The notes under the pieces are model-generated. The model worked only from the letters and a program-made list of their open reading frames with translations, made no database searches and was not told the origin of the DNA. The translations under genes and the position numbers were made by a program. From Flavobacteriales bacterium (GTDB taxonomy: Bacteria; Bacteroidota; Bacteroidia; Flavobacteriales; Flavobacteriaceae), in NCBI GenBank assembly GCA_011526365.1, contig WTIO01000065.1, positions 47,473-111,472 of the forward strand: DNA of 64,000 bases, written 5' to 3'. Shown here piece by piece: positions 8,465-18,776 of the stretch (the first letter of the stretch is position 1; each line of letters begins with the position of its first letter).

Positions 8465-10459
8465 ATGGACTTTACTATCGTTTCGGACTTTAAACCCACG
8501 GGGGATCAACCCGAGGCCATCCGCCAAATTGTACAACAATTTGAAGCGGGAGACCCCTATGTTACCCTACAAGGGGTAACAGGCTCTGGAAAAACCTTTA
8601 CCATGGCCAATGTGGTGGAAAAACTCCAACGCCCAACACTGGTGCTGGCACACAATAAAACCCTAGCCGCACAGCTGTATTCGGAGTTCAAGCAGTTTTT
8701 TCCCAATAATGCCGTTGAGTATTTTGTGTCCTATTACGACTACTACCAACCCGAAGCCTATATTCCAACAACGGGGACGTATATAGAAAAAGATTTATCC
8801 ATAAATGAAGAAATTGAAAAACTGCGACTGAGCACCACTTCTTCCCTCCTTTCGGGACGACGGGACGTCCTTGTTGTCGCCTCAGTGTCTTGCTTGTATG
8901 GAATTGGAAATCCCTCGGAATTTCAAAAAAACGTGATTGAACTCGAACGGGATCAAGTGATCTCCAGAACCCAACTTTTGCACCGCCTGGTACAAAGTTT
9001 ATACTCGAGGACTACAGGAGAGTTCAATCGTGGGAATTTTAAGGTACAAGGCGATGTGGTGTCCATTTTTCCGGGCTATGCAGATATCGCTTATAAAATT
9101 CACTTTTTTGGTGACGAAATTGAAGCCATAGAGGCTTTTGACCCCATCAACAATCAATTGTTGGACGAATACGAGCGCCTGCGGTTGTATCCGGCCAATA
9201 TTTTTGTAACCTCCCCAGAATTATTGCAAACAGCCATCCATCAAATTCAAGACGATTTGGTAAAACAGGTGGACTACTTTAAAGATATTGGAAAACCTTT
9301 GGAGGCTAAACGCCTCGAAGAACGCACCGAGTTTGACTTGGAAATGATTCGGGAACTGGGCTATTGCTCTGGGATTGAAAATTACTCAAGGTATTTGGAC
9401 GGACGCGCCCCAGGGACCCGCCCCTTTTGCTTGTTAGATTATTTTCCAGACGACTATTTAATGGTAATCGATGAAAGTCACGTGACCATATCACAGGTAC
9501 ATGCCATGTACGGGGGGGACCGCAGTAGAAAAGAAAATTTGGTGGAATACGGTTTTCGCCTGCCTGCCGCCATGGACAACCGTCCCTTAAAATTTGAGGA
9601 ATTTGAAGGCCTTCAACGCCAGGTACTCTATGTGAGTGCCACCCCTGCCGACTATGAACTGCAACAAACCGAAGGGGTGTTTGTAGAACAAATTATTCGC
9701 CCTACAGGACTGCTAGACCCCGTAATTGAAATACGCCCAAGCAACAACCAAATTGATGATTTGATTGAAGAAATTCAACAACGTATCGAAAAGGACGAAC
9801 GCACTCTTGTAACCACCCTTACCAAACGTATGGCAGAAGAGCTGACCAAATACCTCAGCAGGGTACAAATCCGTTGCCGTTATATCCACTCCGATGTGGA
9901 TACCCTTGAACGGGTAGAAATCATGCAGGATTTAAGAAAGGGCTTGTTTGATGTTTTAGTGGGCGTTAATTTACTGCGCGAAGGGCTGGATTTGCCCGAA
10001 GTTTCTTTGGTAGCCATTTTAGATGCCGACAAAGAAGGGTTTTTACGAAGCAATCGCTCCCTCACCCAAACGGTGGGACGTGCCGCTAGAAACATCAATG
10101 GTAAAGCAATTATGTATGCAGATACCATCACCCAAAGCATGCAAAAAACCATTGATGAAACCAACTACCGCCGTACCAAACAAATGGCCTACAACGAAAC
10201 GCATAAGATCACACCAAAAGCCCTAAATAAATCTTTGGACAATGCCTTGGCGAGTAATTCCATTCAAACCTATGTGCAGGAGCGCGAAGAACGCAAAGTA
10301 GCCGAAGCCGCCAAACAGTACCAAACCCATGAGGATATGGAAAAAGCCATTCGCGAAATGCGCAAGGCTATGGAAAAGGCCGCCAAAGAATTGGACTTTA
10401 TTGAAGCCGCCCGCCTACGAGATGCCATTGAGGGATTAAAAGCAGCGCTAACCTCATAA
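8465..10459 (+). CDS. uvrB: Excinuclease ABC subunit B
   Basis: GVTGSGKTFTMAN, YYDYYQPEAYIP, DESHVT, YVSATPADYE, C-terminal UVR motif. Confidence 0.98.
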   Translation: MDFTIVSDFKPTGDQPEAIRQIVQQFEAGDPYVTLQGVTGSGKTFTMANVVEKLQRPTLVLAHNKTLAAQLYSEFKQFFPNNAVEYFVSYYDYYQPEAYIPTTGTYIEKDLSINEEIEKLRLSTTSSLLSGRRDVLVVASVSCLYGIGNPSEFQKNVIELERDQVISRTQLLHRLVQSLYSRTTGEFNRGNFKVQGDVVSIFPGYADIAYKIHFFGDEIEAIEAFDPINNQLLDEYERLRLYPANIFVTSPELLQTAIHQIQDDLVKQVDYFKDIGKPLEAKRLEERTEFDLEMIRELGYCSGIENYSRYLDGRAPGTRPFCLLDYFPDDYLMVIDESHVTISQVHAMYGGDRSRKENLVEYGFRLPAAMDNRPLKFEEFEGLQRQVLYVSATPADYELQQTEGVFVEQIIRPTGLLDPVIEIRPSNNQIDDLIEEIQQRIEKDERTLVTTLTKRMAEELTKYLSRVQIRCRYIHSDVDTLERVEIMQDLRKGLFDVLVGVNLLREGLDLPEVSLVAILDADKEGFLRSNRSLTQTVGRAARNINGKAIMYADTITQSMQKTIDETNYRRTKQMAYNETHKITPKALNKSLDNALASNSIQTYVQEREERKVAEAAKQYQTHEDMEKAIREMRKAMEKAAKELDFIEAARLRDAIEGLKAALTS

Positions 10460-10460
10460 A

Positions 10461-10492
10461 AAAACTCAGACACCCGAAGGTGCCTGAGTTAC
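10461..10492 (-). terminator. Rho-independent terminator for hsp20
   Basis: AACTCAG-A-CACC/CGAA/GGTG-C-CTGAGTT stem; T7 run on the minus strand. Confidence 0.8.
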
Positions 10493-10507
10493 AAAACAAA
10501 TACATAA

Positions 10508-10933
10508 TTACTTGACGGAAATCAGCTTTTTGGGTGCGGGTAACGCTTCTTCACGTTTGGGCAAATCAATGTTTAGGATGCCGTCCTTGTAACGGGCCGA
10601 AATTTTGTCCGCAGCAACACTCTCCGGCAGGGTAAAGCTCCGCTGAAAGCTACCGTAATGGTACTCCCTGTGGGTGTAGTGAGTGCCCTCGCTGCTGTCT
10701 TCATGGGTAGTATTAGTGCGTACCACAAGGAGATCATCTTCAACTTCTACTTCGAAGTCGTCTTTAGACTTCCCAGGAATGGCAAAGCTTAGGGTATACG
10801 CCTTATCTTCTTCGGTAATGTTCACAGCAGGAACGGTAGCACCAGTAGAACGAGTGCCTCCCGCCAATGGCGTCTGTAATAATTCATCCCAAAAGTTGGG
10901 AAGTAATGGTGAGGTTTTGGTTAACATTTTCAT
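10508..10933 (-). CDS. Hsp20/alpha-crystallin small heat shock protein
   Basis: PAVNITEEDKAYTLSFAIPGKSKDDFEVEVEDDLLVV, ARYKDGILNIDLPK. Confidence 0.95.
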   Translation of the reverse strand: MKMLTKTSPLLPNFWDELLQTPLAGGTRSTGATVPAVNITEEDKAYTLSFAIPGKSKDDFEVEVEDDLLVVRTNTTHEDSSEGTHYTHREYHYGSFQRSFTLPESVAADKISARYKDGILNIDLPKREEALPAPKKLISVK

Positions 10934-11042
10934 GGTTTCTAATTTTTAATTATTTACGCCCCATACAGGACAAATAGAATACCAAACCACAATTAATGAC
11001 ATTGTGGCATTAAAAATGCTAAAAAGTATGACAGATTGTCGT

Positions 11043-12236
11043 TTACTTGAATACTTCTTGTACTTTTTGCGCTGCTTCTTCAAACGCAGTGGCCGACAAT
11101 ACATTTAATCCAGAGCTGTCGATAAGCGTTTTGGCAATGTCGGCATTGGTGCCCTGAAGGCGAACAATAATAGGCACCTTTATGGCGTCACCAAGGTTTT
11201 TGTAGGCGTCTACTATCCCTTGTGCAACACGATCACAACGAACAATACCTCCAAAAATATTCACCAAGATGGCTTTTACCTTAGGGTCCTTTAAAATCAA
11301 ACGGAAAGCTGTTTCTACCCGAGCAGCATCTGCTGTTCCCCCAACATCGAGGAAGTTAGCAGGAGATCCTCCGGATTGCTTGATCAAGTCCATGGTAGCC
11401 ATTGCCAAGCCTGCACCATTTACCATACATCCGACATTTCCGTCTAAATCCACATAGTTTAAACCAACAGCTTTGGCTTCCACCTCCACAGGATTTTCTT
11501 CTTTTAAATCGCGCAGTGCTTCAAAATCAGGATGGCGGAACAAAGCGTTGTCATCCAGGGTTACTTTGGCATCCACAGCGATAATACGGTCGTCTGAGGT
11601 TTTCAGTACCGGATTGATTTCAAACAAGGACGCATCGGCGCCTACATAGGCTTTATACAGGGCGCTAACAAATTTGGTCATCGACTTAAAGGCGGCGCCA
11701 CTTAAACCGAGGTTAAAGGCAATTTTTCGGGCCTGAAAGGGCAACAAGCCCGTCCCAGGATCAATTTCTTCTGTAAATATTAAATGGGGGGTTTCTTCGG
11801 CTACAGTTTCAATATCCATTCCCCCTTCGGTAGAATACATAATCATATTGCGTCCTGTGGTACGATTGAGCAACACAGACATATAATATTCTTGGGGTTC
11901 AGATGCGCCGGGATAGTACACGTCTTCGGCCACAAGAACCTGATGCACTGTTTTTCCCTCCGCAGAAGTTTGTGGCGTTACCAACTGCATCCCTAAAATA
12001 GTATCACTAATGCTTTGCACTTCCTCCAGGGACTTGGCCAGTTTTACACCGCCTCCTTTTCCGCGGCCACCAGCGTGTATTTGTGCCTTAATCACATGCC
12101 AGGAAGTTCCTGTGCTTTCGGTGAGGGCCTTTGCTGCAGCTACTGCTTCTTCTGGAGTGGTGGCTACTTGTCCACGCTGTACAGCAACGCCAAATTGTGC
12201 TAAAATATCTTTCCCTTGGTATTCGTGTAAATTCAT
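11043..12236 (-). CDS. sucC: Succinate-CoA ligase (ADP-forming) beta subunit
   Basis: MNLHEYQGKDILAQFGV, KAQIHAGGRGKGGGVKLA, VNIFGGIVRCD. Confidence 0.97.
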   Translation of the reverse strand: MNLHEYQGKDILAQFGVAVQRGQVATTPEEAVAAAKALTESTGTSWHVIKAQIHAGGRGKGGGVKLAKSLEEVQSISDTILGMQLVTPQTSAEGKTVHQVLVAEDVYYPGASEPQEYYMSVLLNRTTGRNMIMYSTEGGMDIETVAEETPHLIFTEEIDPGTGLLPFQARKIAFNLGLSGAAFKSMTKFVSALYKAYVGADASLFEINPVLKTSDDRIIAVDAKVTLDDNALFRHPDFEALRDLKEENPVEVEAKAVGLNYVDLDGNVGCMVNGAGLAMATMDLIKQSGGSPANFLDVGGTADAARVETAFRLILKDPKVKAILVNIFGGIVRCDRVAQGIVDAYKNLGDAIKVPIIVRLQGTNADIAKTLIDSSGLNVLSATAFEEAAQKVQEVFK

Positions 12237-12376
12237 TCGTAGTGGTTTTCGGGTTCAAAAATACTATTTCTTCCCTAAAATGACGGCCCCTGCAAGTCAG
12301 AAATAAATGAATCCTAACATTTTTAATCAACAATTTTGTAGCCCCAACAAAACCCCAACACTTAGCAATATCTTCT

Positions 12377-12384
12377 TACCTTTG
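12377..12384 (+). promoter_or_regulatory. -7 promoter element (TACCTTTG) for lysA
   Basis: TAnnTTTG 16 bp upstream of GTG 12401. Confidence 0.5.
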
Positions 12385-12400
12385 AAAAAATTTATTAGGA

Positions 12401-13633
12401 GTGACTACTACGAATTTACGCAGCATAGCCAAAACCTACGGTACCCCTTTGTATGTGTACAATGCGGCAAAAATTGAAAGCCAATACCAACGCTTAACCA
12501 AGGCGTTTGCCCCACTGCCTGAAGTAAAGTTTAACTTTGCCATGAAAGCCTTGTCCAATAGCGCCATCTTAAAATTGATGCGACAGCTGGGGGCAGGCTT
12601 AGACACCGTTTCCCTACAAGAGGTGCAACTCGGTTTACAGGCTGGCTTTTCTCCTGATGAAATCATCTTTACGCCCAATGGGGTTGCCCTTGATGAAATT
12701 ATAGCTGCCATGGAGCTGGGAGTACACATCAACATTGACAACCTTTCCCTACTTGAACAATTTGGGGCCCGCTATCCCGAAACGCCTGTTTGTATTCGTA
12801 TTAATCCCCATGTGATGGCCGGTGGAAACTCAAACATATCCGTTGGACATATCGACTCTAAGTTTGGTATCTCAATTCATCAAATGCCCCATGTGCACCG
12901 TATTGTTAAAAACACTGGCATGAACATCAATGGATTACACATGCACACAGGAAGTGATATTTTAGATATAGGCGTATTCCTTCAGGCCTGTGATATTTTA
13001 TTTGACCTTGCATTAGAATTTAAAGATTTAGAATTTATTGATTTGGGCAGCGGCTTTAAAGTTCCTTACAAGCCTGGGGACATTGCCACAGATGTGGAAG
13101 ACTTGGGTGTACAACTAGGAGAACGCTTTGAACGCTTTTGCACGGACTATGGACGGCCGTTGTCATTAGCCTTTGAGCCTGGGAAATTTTTAGTGAGTGA
13201 AGCAGGGCATTTTGTTACCGCGGTAAATGTGGTGAAACAAACCACCTCTACCATTTTTGCTCAAGTGAACAGCGGCTTCAATCACCTGATTCGCCCCATG
13301 CTCTACAATGCGTACCACCACATTGAAAACCTGTCCAACCCCAACGGGAAATCGCGCTTCTATACCGTGGTGGGTTACATCTGTGAAACTGACACCTTTG
13401 CCAACAACCGACAAATTGCCGAAATTAAAGAAGGAGACCTTTTGGTGTTTCGCAATGCCGGGGCGTACTGCTTTAGCATGTCTAGCAACTACAATTCGCG
13501 CTTTCGCCCTGCCGAGGTATTATGGTACAACAATGAAGCCCATTTGATCCGTAAACACGAAACCCTAGCCGACCTAACACATACTCAAGTGGAATGGGAA
13601 CCCAAGGCGACAATGGAAAAAAGCTCAAATTAA
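12401..13633 (+). CDS. lysA: Diaminopimelate decarboxylase, GTG start
   Basis: YVYNAAKIESQY, FNFAMKALSN, GLHMHTGSDI, LEFIDLGSGFKVPY, CETDTFANNR. Confidence 0.96.
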   Translation: MTTTNLRSIAKTYGTPLYVYNAAKIESQYQRLTKAFAPLPEVKFNFAMKALSNSAILKLMRQLGAGLDTVSLQEVQLGLQAGFSPDEIIFTPNGVALDEIIAAMELGVHINIDNLSLLEQFGARYPETPVCIRINPHVMAGGNSNISVGHIDSKFGISIHQMPHVHRIVKNTGMNINGLHMHTGSDILDIGVFLQACDILFDLALEFKDLEFIDLGSGFKVPYKPGDIATDVEDLGVQLGERFERFCTDYGRPLSLAFEPGKFLVSEAGHFVTAVNVVKQTTSTIFAQVNSGFNHLIRPMLYNAYHHIENLSNPNGKSRFYTVVGYICETDTFANNRQIAEIKEGDLLVFRNAGAYCFSMSSNYNSRFRPAEVLWYNNEAHLIRKHETLADLTHTQVEWEPKATMEKSSN

Positions 13634-13769
13634 TAAAGTAAATATTTTCGGCACCTCTAAGTGTTAAAACTTAACGATTACGCCCTCTTCACTGATATTT
13701 GAAGCGCAATTTCTTGCATGCTATACCTAGGATATTAATTTTATCCATTTAACCAAATCTTCTTAACCT

Positions 13770-13926
13770 ATGAAAAAAATCTACATTTTAGTGAATGTTA
13801 TCGCATTCATCTGGATGAGCGGGGGGGGGCGTCTGGGCACAACAAACCTGGTCAGGAACAATAACTGACGAAAATGGCCTAAACCACCCGCATTGCTGAC
13901 TGCCGAAGCCAATCACCAACCGCTGG
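13770..13926 (+). pseudogene. Decayed 5' remnant of an exported protein gene with G9 frameshift
   Basis: MKKIYILVNVIAFIWMSGGG; removing one G from the G9 run (13821-13829) gives ...GGGVWAQQTWSGTITDENGLNHPHC*, i.e. a signal peptide followed by a CarboxypepD_reg-like start. No downstream body remains. Confidence 0.6.
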
Positions 13927-14032
13927 CCCACACCATTACCCCTTGAACGAGGGGATATTCAATATCAAAAAGATCGCATACTGCAGAAGGAAGGACTGTC
14001 ATAGAAATAACTTGAAGTTGCTACAGCTAAAG

Positions 14033-15220
14033 TTACGCAATAACCCCGGAACCCAGCAATTCATTTTCGCGGTACCAAGCGACAAACTGACCCGGCGTAA
14101 TGGCACTTTGTGGCTGATCGAAAATGACGTAAAGTCCGTCAGTGGTACGTTCTAAGGTCGCCGCCTGTAAGGGTTGGCGGTAGCGGATACGTGCCATTAC
14201 AGTGGTCTGCTCCCCTATTTGAAGCTGTTGGTCCTCCCGCACCCAATGCAGTTGGTCCACAGCAACAAACAAGGCCTTGTGAAACAAGCCCGGATGCTGT
14301 GCCCCTTCCCCCACATAAATTATATTTTTTACTGTGTCGGTAGCGATCACAAATAATGGCGCTGCAGTCCCTCCTACCGCCAAACCCTTGCGCTGGCCTA
14401 TGGTAAAATAGTGAGCGCCTTCATGGGTCCCCACAACAGTTCCTTCTTCGGGCTGGTACTGCTTTCGGGTGGCGAGTGCTTTCCACTGGGCTTCACCTGG
14501 TGTGTCATGAGGTTCCAGTTGGGGAACCTGTGCAACAGGAATACTAATAATAGGACCCTGTTTGGGTGCCAGTTGTTGCTTTAAAAAATCGGGCAGGCGA
14601 ACCTTTCCAATAAAGCACAATCCTTGAGAGTCCTTTTTTTCGGCAGTTACCAAGGCCTGAGCAGCAGCAATTTTTCGCACCTCACTTTTTTGAAGGTAAC
14701 CAATAGGAAACAGGGTTTTGGCCAATTGTTGTTGGGTCAGTTGACAAAGGAAATAGGACTGGTCCTTAGAAGCGTCCTGACCGCTTAAAAGCCGATATAT
14801 GGGCTTGCCATCTTTAGTAATGGTATCCTTTTGGCAGTAATGCCCCGTGGCTACAAAGTCGGCCCCCAGGGAGAGGGCGATGTCCATAAACACCGAAAAC
14901 TTAATCTCACGGTTGCAAAGCACATCAGGGTTTGGCGTGCGGCCTGCGGCATATTCCGCAAACATATAATCTACTATACGGGTTTTGTAAGTGTCGCTTA
15001 AATCCACCGTTTGAAAAGCAATCCCCAATTTGTTGGCCACCAACATAGCGTCGTTACTGTCTTCCAACCAAGGGCATTCCGAAGAAATCGTAACCGATTC
15101 ATCGTGCCAGTTTTTCATAAACAAGCCAATGACTTCATAGCCTTGCTGTTGGAGTAAATAGGCTGCTACGCTGGAGTCTACCCCACCGGAAAGGCCCACT
15201 ACGACACGCTTCTTTTTCAT
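14033..15220 (-). CDS. mnmA: tRNA-specific 2-thiouridylase
   Basis: [45 protein letters not shown]. Confidence 0.97.
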   Translation of the reverse strand: MKKKRVVVGLSGGVDSSVAAYLLQQQGYEVIGLFMKNWHDESVTISSECPWLEDSNDAMLVANKLGIAFQTVDLSDTYKTRIVDYMFAEYAAGRTPNPDVLCNREIKFSVFMDIALSLGADFVATGHYCQKDTITKDGKPIYRLLSGQDASKDQSYFLCQLTQQQLAKTLFPIGYLQKSEVRKIAAAQALVTAEKKDSQGLCFIGKVRLPDFLKQQLAPKQGPIISIPVAQVPQLEPHDTPGEAQWKALATRKQYQPEEGTVVGTHEGAHYFTIGQRKGLAVGGTAAPLFVIATDTVKNIIYVGEGAQHPGLFHKALFVAVDQLHWVREDQQLQIGEQTTVMARIRYRQPLQAATLERTTDGLYVIFDQPQSAITPGQFVAWYRENELLGSGVIA

Positions 15221-15224
15221 ACTG

Positions 15225-15232
15225 CAAAGGTA
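15225..15232 (-). promoter_or_regulatory. -7 promoter element (TACCTTTG) for mnmA
   Basis: TAnnTTTG ending 4 nt before the ATG. Confidence 0.55.
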
Positions 15233-15259
15233 GGGGAAAAATTCCTTCTTAACAGGAGT

Positions 15260-17074
15260 TTAGCGGCGTCCCTGCGCGCGCTTTTGCTTTTCTGCTTCTT
15301 CCATCGCTTTTTGAAGGCGAGCAGAAAATCCACCGGCTTTCTTTGGCTTTTTCTTGTTTTCTTCTATCTGCAGTAAAATCTTATCATCATCAATAATGTA
15401 GTTTTTAATCACTAGCATAAGGATAATGGTCAGCAAATTGGAAACAAAATAATACAAGCTCAATCCACTGGCGTAATTGTTAAAGAAGAATAACATCATC
15501 AGTGGCATCAAATACATGATCACTTTCATGTTGGGCATGCCGGGTTGTTGGGGCATGCTTTGTTGCCCCGTGGTCATGCGGGTATAAAAGAAGATGGCTA
15601 CAGAAGCCAATATGGGGAACAAACTGATGTGGTCGCCATAAAAGGGAATGTTGAACGGCAAATCGACCACAGCGTCATAGGAAGATAAATCATCTGCCCA
15701 TAAAAACGGCTTTTGGCGTAAACTGAAGGCTACTGGAAAAAAGGTAAACAAGGCAAAGAAAACTGGCATTTGCAATAATGCCGGTACACAACCCGACATG
15801 GGACTGGCCCCGGCACGGCTGTACAAACTCATTACTTCTTGCTGCTTTTTTACAGCATCTTTGGCATACTTCTTATTGATTTCATCCACCTCGGGTCGCA
15901 AAATCTTCATTTTAATCTGAGACACATACGATTTATACGTTACCGGTGACATGGCCAAACGCACTATAATAGTTAACACAATTACAGCGATACCATGGGG
16001 TAAAAACGAGGTAAGGAACGAAAAGAGGGGCAAAAATATAAAGCGGTTGATCCAACCGAAAATTCCCCAACCTAGCGGTACAGAGGATTCTAAATCCTGA
16101 TTGTAGGATTTTAGGGTTTTATAATCTGTAGGGCCAAAATAAAATTGCAGGGCCGTTGTCAATTCGCTTCCACTAATTGCCAGGGGTACTGAAGTGGTGT
16201 AGCGCTTGGTAAAAGCTTCGTCTAGGGTTTCGTCGTCGGACAGGTCAACAGAAGTTAAGGTTACTGTATCCACAGGGTTTTGAAACAGGAGGATGGCACT
16301 AAAAAAATGTTGGCGGTAGGACACCCAACGCACCTGATTTTCGGTTTCCTGGTCCTCCCCTGCGATGCTCAAATAATCGACCTTATCCTCACGGTGACCA
16401 TAGGTGAGTTCGGTGTAGCGGTTTTCATACTCAATGCTTTTGGAATTGCGAAATGCATGGGTAGTCCATCTCAGAGTTGCAGGACGACTTGAATCTAAAA
16501 ATGCGGCCATCCCTGCGGTGTCCATACTAAAATCGAGCAAGTGGGTTTTGGGATTTAATCGATAGGTGAAGCGCAATTGCTTGCCTTCTGAAGCCTTGGC
16601 AGTGAGCACTACACTTTGGCCCTCTACGACTGCTGAAAAATAAAAATCTTCGGTACGCAACACACGACCATCTTGTAATGGAATGCTTACAGAAAAGTTG
16701 GCATTGCCCCTATCGATTAAATACAGCGGTTCACCTTTGTAGTTGGTTTCCCCTTTGAGTAGCAATTGTTCTATCTGCCCTCCCTTGGGTTGAATTTTCA
16801 GTTGCATAAACTCGTTTTCGAGTTGTTGCGGAGCAGCGGCATTGGCTTGCATAAAACCTGCAAAAGGACCATACATACTTGCATCCATGGCTGTGGCACT
16901 CACCACGGCTGTGGCTGGACCTGGTGTAGCCTCAGGAGTTGCTACCGCAGGTGTAGGTTCTGGAGTGGTTTGTGCAGCCTCTTCAGGGGCATTGCGGTAC
17001 AACATCCAAGTGAGGATTAGGGCAATCAGTACAAAACCGATAAATTGATAGGGATCAAACTTTCTTTCTTCCAT
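15260..17074 (-). CDS. yidC: Membrane protein insertase YidC
   Basis: N-terminal TM, large periplasmic domain, 60KD_IMP core RPEVDEINKKYAKDAVKKQQEVMSLYSRAGASPMSGCVPALLQMPVFFALF. Confidence 0.96.
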   Translation of the reverse strand: MEERKFDPYQFIGFVLIALILTWMLYRNAPEEAAQTTPEPTPAVATPEATPGPATAVVSATAMDASMYGPFAGFMQANAAAPQQLENEFMQLKIQPKGGQIEQLLLKGETNYKGEPLYLIDRGNANFSVSIPLQDGRVLRTEDFYFSAVVEGQSVVLTAKASEGKQLRFTYRLNPKTHLLDFSMDTAGMAAFLDSSRPATLRWTTHAFRNSKSIEYENRYTELTYGHREDKVDYLSIAGEDQETENQVRWVSYRQHFFSAILLFQNPVDTVTLTSVDLSDDETLDEAFTKRYTTSVPLAISGSELTTALQFYFGPTDYKTLKSYNQDLESSVPLGWGIFGWINRFIFLPLFSFLTSFLPHGIAVIVLTIIVRLAMSPVTYKSYVSQIKMKILRPEVDEINKKYAKDAVKKQQEVMSLYSRAGASPMSGCVPALLQMPVFFALFTFFPVAFSLRQKPFLWADDLSSYDAVVDLPFNIPFYGDHISLFPILASVAIFFYTRMTTGQQSMPQQPGMPNMKVIMYLMPLMMLFFFNNYASGLSLYYFVSNLLTIILMLVIKNYIIDDDKILLQIEENKKKPKKAGGFSARLQKAMEEAEKQKRAQGRR

Positions 17075-17078
17075 GAGG

Positions 17079-17086
17079 CAAAAATA
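17079..17086 (-). promoter_or_regulatory. -7 promoter element (TATTTTTG) for yidC
   Basis: TAnnTTTG ending 4 nt before the ATG. Confidence 0.5.
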
Positions 17087-17089
17087 GAA

Positions 17090-18709
17090 TTATTTCTTGT
17101 TTTGGTGGTGCTTTAATGCAGCAGCTACAAAAGAAACAAATAAGGGATGGGGCTGGGCCACAGTACTTTTGTATTCAGGATGAAACTGTACGCCTACAAA
17201 CCAAGGATGTGAGGTGTTTTCTACAATTTCAACCAACTGAGTATCAGGATTTTTCCCTGCTAATTTAAAATCCTCATCAAAAAGGGTATCGGTAAAATCA
17301 CTGTTGAATTCATAGCGATGGCGATGGCGCTCGGAAATTGCAGTGGTTTGGTACACCTGCTGTACCAAGCTGCCTTCCTCTAGCAGGCAGTCCCAAGCAC
17401 CTAAACGCATGGTTCCCCCCATTTTTGAAATATTTTTCTGTTCTTCCATGATATCAATGACCGGGTGCGAAGTTGCTTCATCGATTTCAGTGGAATTTGC
17501 AGCGGTAAGTCCTTTTACGTTTCTGGCGTATTCTACCACAGCCATTTGCATTCCGTAACAGATTCCAAAGAAGGGAATATTGTTTTCGCGTACGTACTGA
17601 ATGGCGTTTATTTTTCCTTCGGTACCCCTACTGCCAAAGCCTGGAGCAACAAGCACGCCGTCGAGCGCTGTAAACAGGTCGTTTTCCAAAGCGTGATCCA
17701 AAGCCTCAGAATGGATGGGAACCACCTCCACAGCTGCCTCGTTGGCTACTCCTGAATGCAGTAAGGCTTCTAGAATAGATTTGTAGGCATCTTGCAATTC
17801 GACATATTTTCCGACCAAACCGATGCGAAGCTTGTGTTTGGGCTGGTCTAATACTGCTAAAAACTGTTTCCACTCCTCCAATTGTGTCGTACTGTGTGGA
17901 TCCAGTTGCAAACGATTTAAAACCACTGTATCCAAACCTTCTTCCTGCATTTTTAAGGGGACCTCGTATATAGATTTTACATCTATAGATTGAATTACCG
18001 CTTCTTTTTTTACGTTGCAAAACAGGGCGAGTTTTTCTCGCAATTCATCGGTCAGTTCGTGTTCGGTTCTACATACTAAAACGTCGGCTTTAATACCGCT
18101 TTCCATCAGTGTTTTTACCGAGTGTTGGGTGGGTTTGGTTTTAAGTTCCCCCGCCGCAGACAAATAGGGTATTAAGGTAAGGTGAATTACTAGTGCGTTG
18201 TCATCGCCCAATTCGTACACCAATTGGCGTACCGCCTCAATATAGGGCAGGGATTCAATATCCCCTACGGTACCTCCAATTTCAGTAATAATAATATCGT
18301 AATCCCCATTTTGAGCAAGCAGTTGCATGCGCTCTTTAATTTCATTGGTAATGTGGGGAATCACCTGAACGGTTTTGCCCAAAAATGCCCCTTGGCGTTC
18401 TTTTTCAATAACTCTCTGGTACACCCGTCCCGTGGTAACATTATTGGCTTGTGAGGTAGGCAGGTTTAAAAAGCGTTCATAATGACCCAAATCCAAATCG
18501 GTTTCCGCCCCATCCTCAGTAACATAACACTCTCCGTGCTCATAGGGATTGAGGGTTCCTGGATCTACATTGAGGTATGGATCGAATTTTTGTATGGTAA
18601 CGCGATAGTCTTGCGCCTGAAGTAATTTAGCGAGAGAAGCGGCGATAATGCCCTTCCCAAGGGAAGAAGTAACCCCGCCAGTAACGAATACATATTTAGT
18701 CTGAGACAT
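17090..18709 (-). CDS. pyrG: CTP synthase
   Basis: MSQTKYVFVTGGVTSSLGKGI, GECYVTEDGAETDLDLGHYERF, GATase GICYGMQ; start at 18709 preferred over 18739. Confidence 0.98.
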   Translation of the reverse strand: MSQTKYVFVTGGVTSSLGKGIIAASLAKLLQAQDYRVTIQKFDPYLNVDPGTLNPYEHGECYVTEDGAETDLDLGHYERFLNLPTSQANNVTTGRVYQRVIEKERQGAFLGKTVQVIPHITNEIKERMQLLAQNGDYDIIITEIGGTVGDIESLPYIEAVRQLVYELGDDNALVIHLTLIPYLSAAGELKTKPTQHSVKTLMESGIKADVLVCRTEHELTDELREKLALFCNVKKEAVIQSIDVKSIYEVPLKMQEEGLDTVVLNRLQLDPHSTTQLEEWKQFLAVLDQPKHKLRIGLVGKYVELQDAYKSILEALLHSGVANEAAVEVVPIHSEALDHALENDLFTALDGVLVAPGFGSRGTEGKINAIQYVRENNIPFFGICYGMQMAVVEYARNVKGLTAANSTEIDEATSHPVIDIMEEQKNISKMGGTMRLGAWDCLLEEGSLVQQVYQTTAISERHRHRYEFNSDFTDTLFDEDFKLAGKNPDTQLVEIVENTSHPWFVGVQFHPEYKSTVAQPHPLFVSFVAAALKHHQNKK

Positions 18710-18776
18710 CCGGTGAATCTGAACTTTAACCGGACTCAAAAATACAAAATCTCAAGGGATTTGGAAGTGCTTTTCA

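Noticed and set aside
13943-14155. 70-aa ORF MNEGIFNIKKIAYCRRKDC...
   Set aside because: Begins in the relic region but runs antisense into the mnmA 3' end; no recognisable domain.
16900-17000. Apparent low-complexity repeat near the yidC 5' end
   Set aside because: Encodes a Thr/Pro/Ala/Glu-rich periplasmic linker (EEAAQTTPEPTPAVATPEATPGPATA), not an independent DNA repeat.
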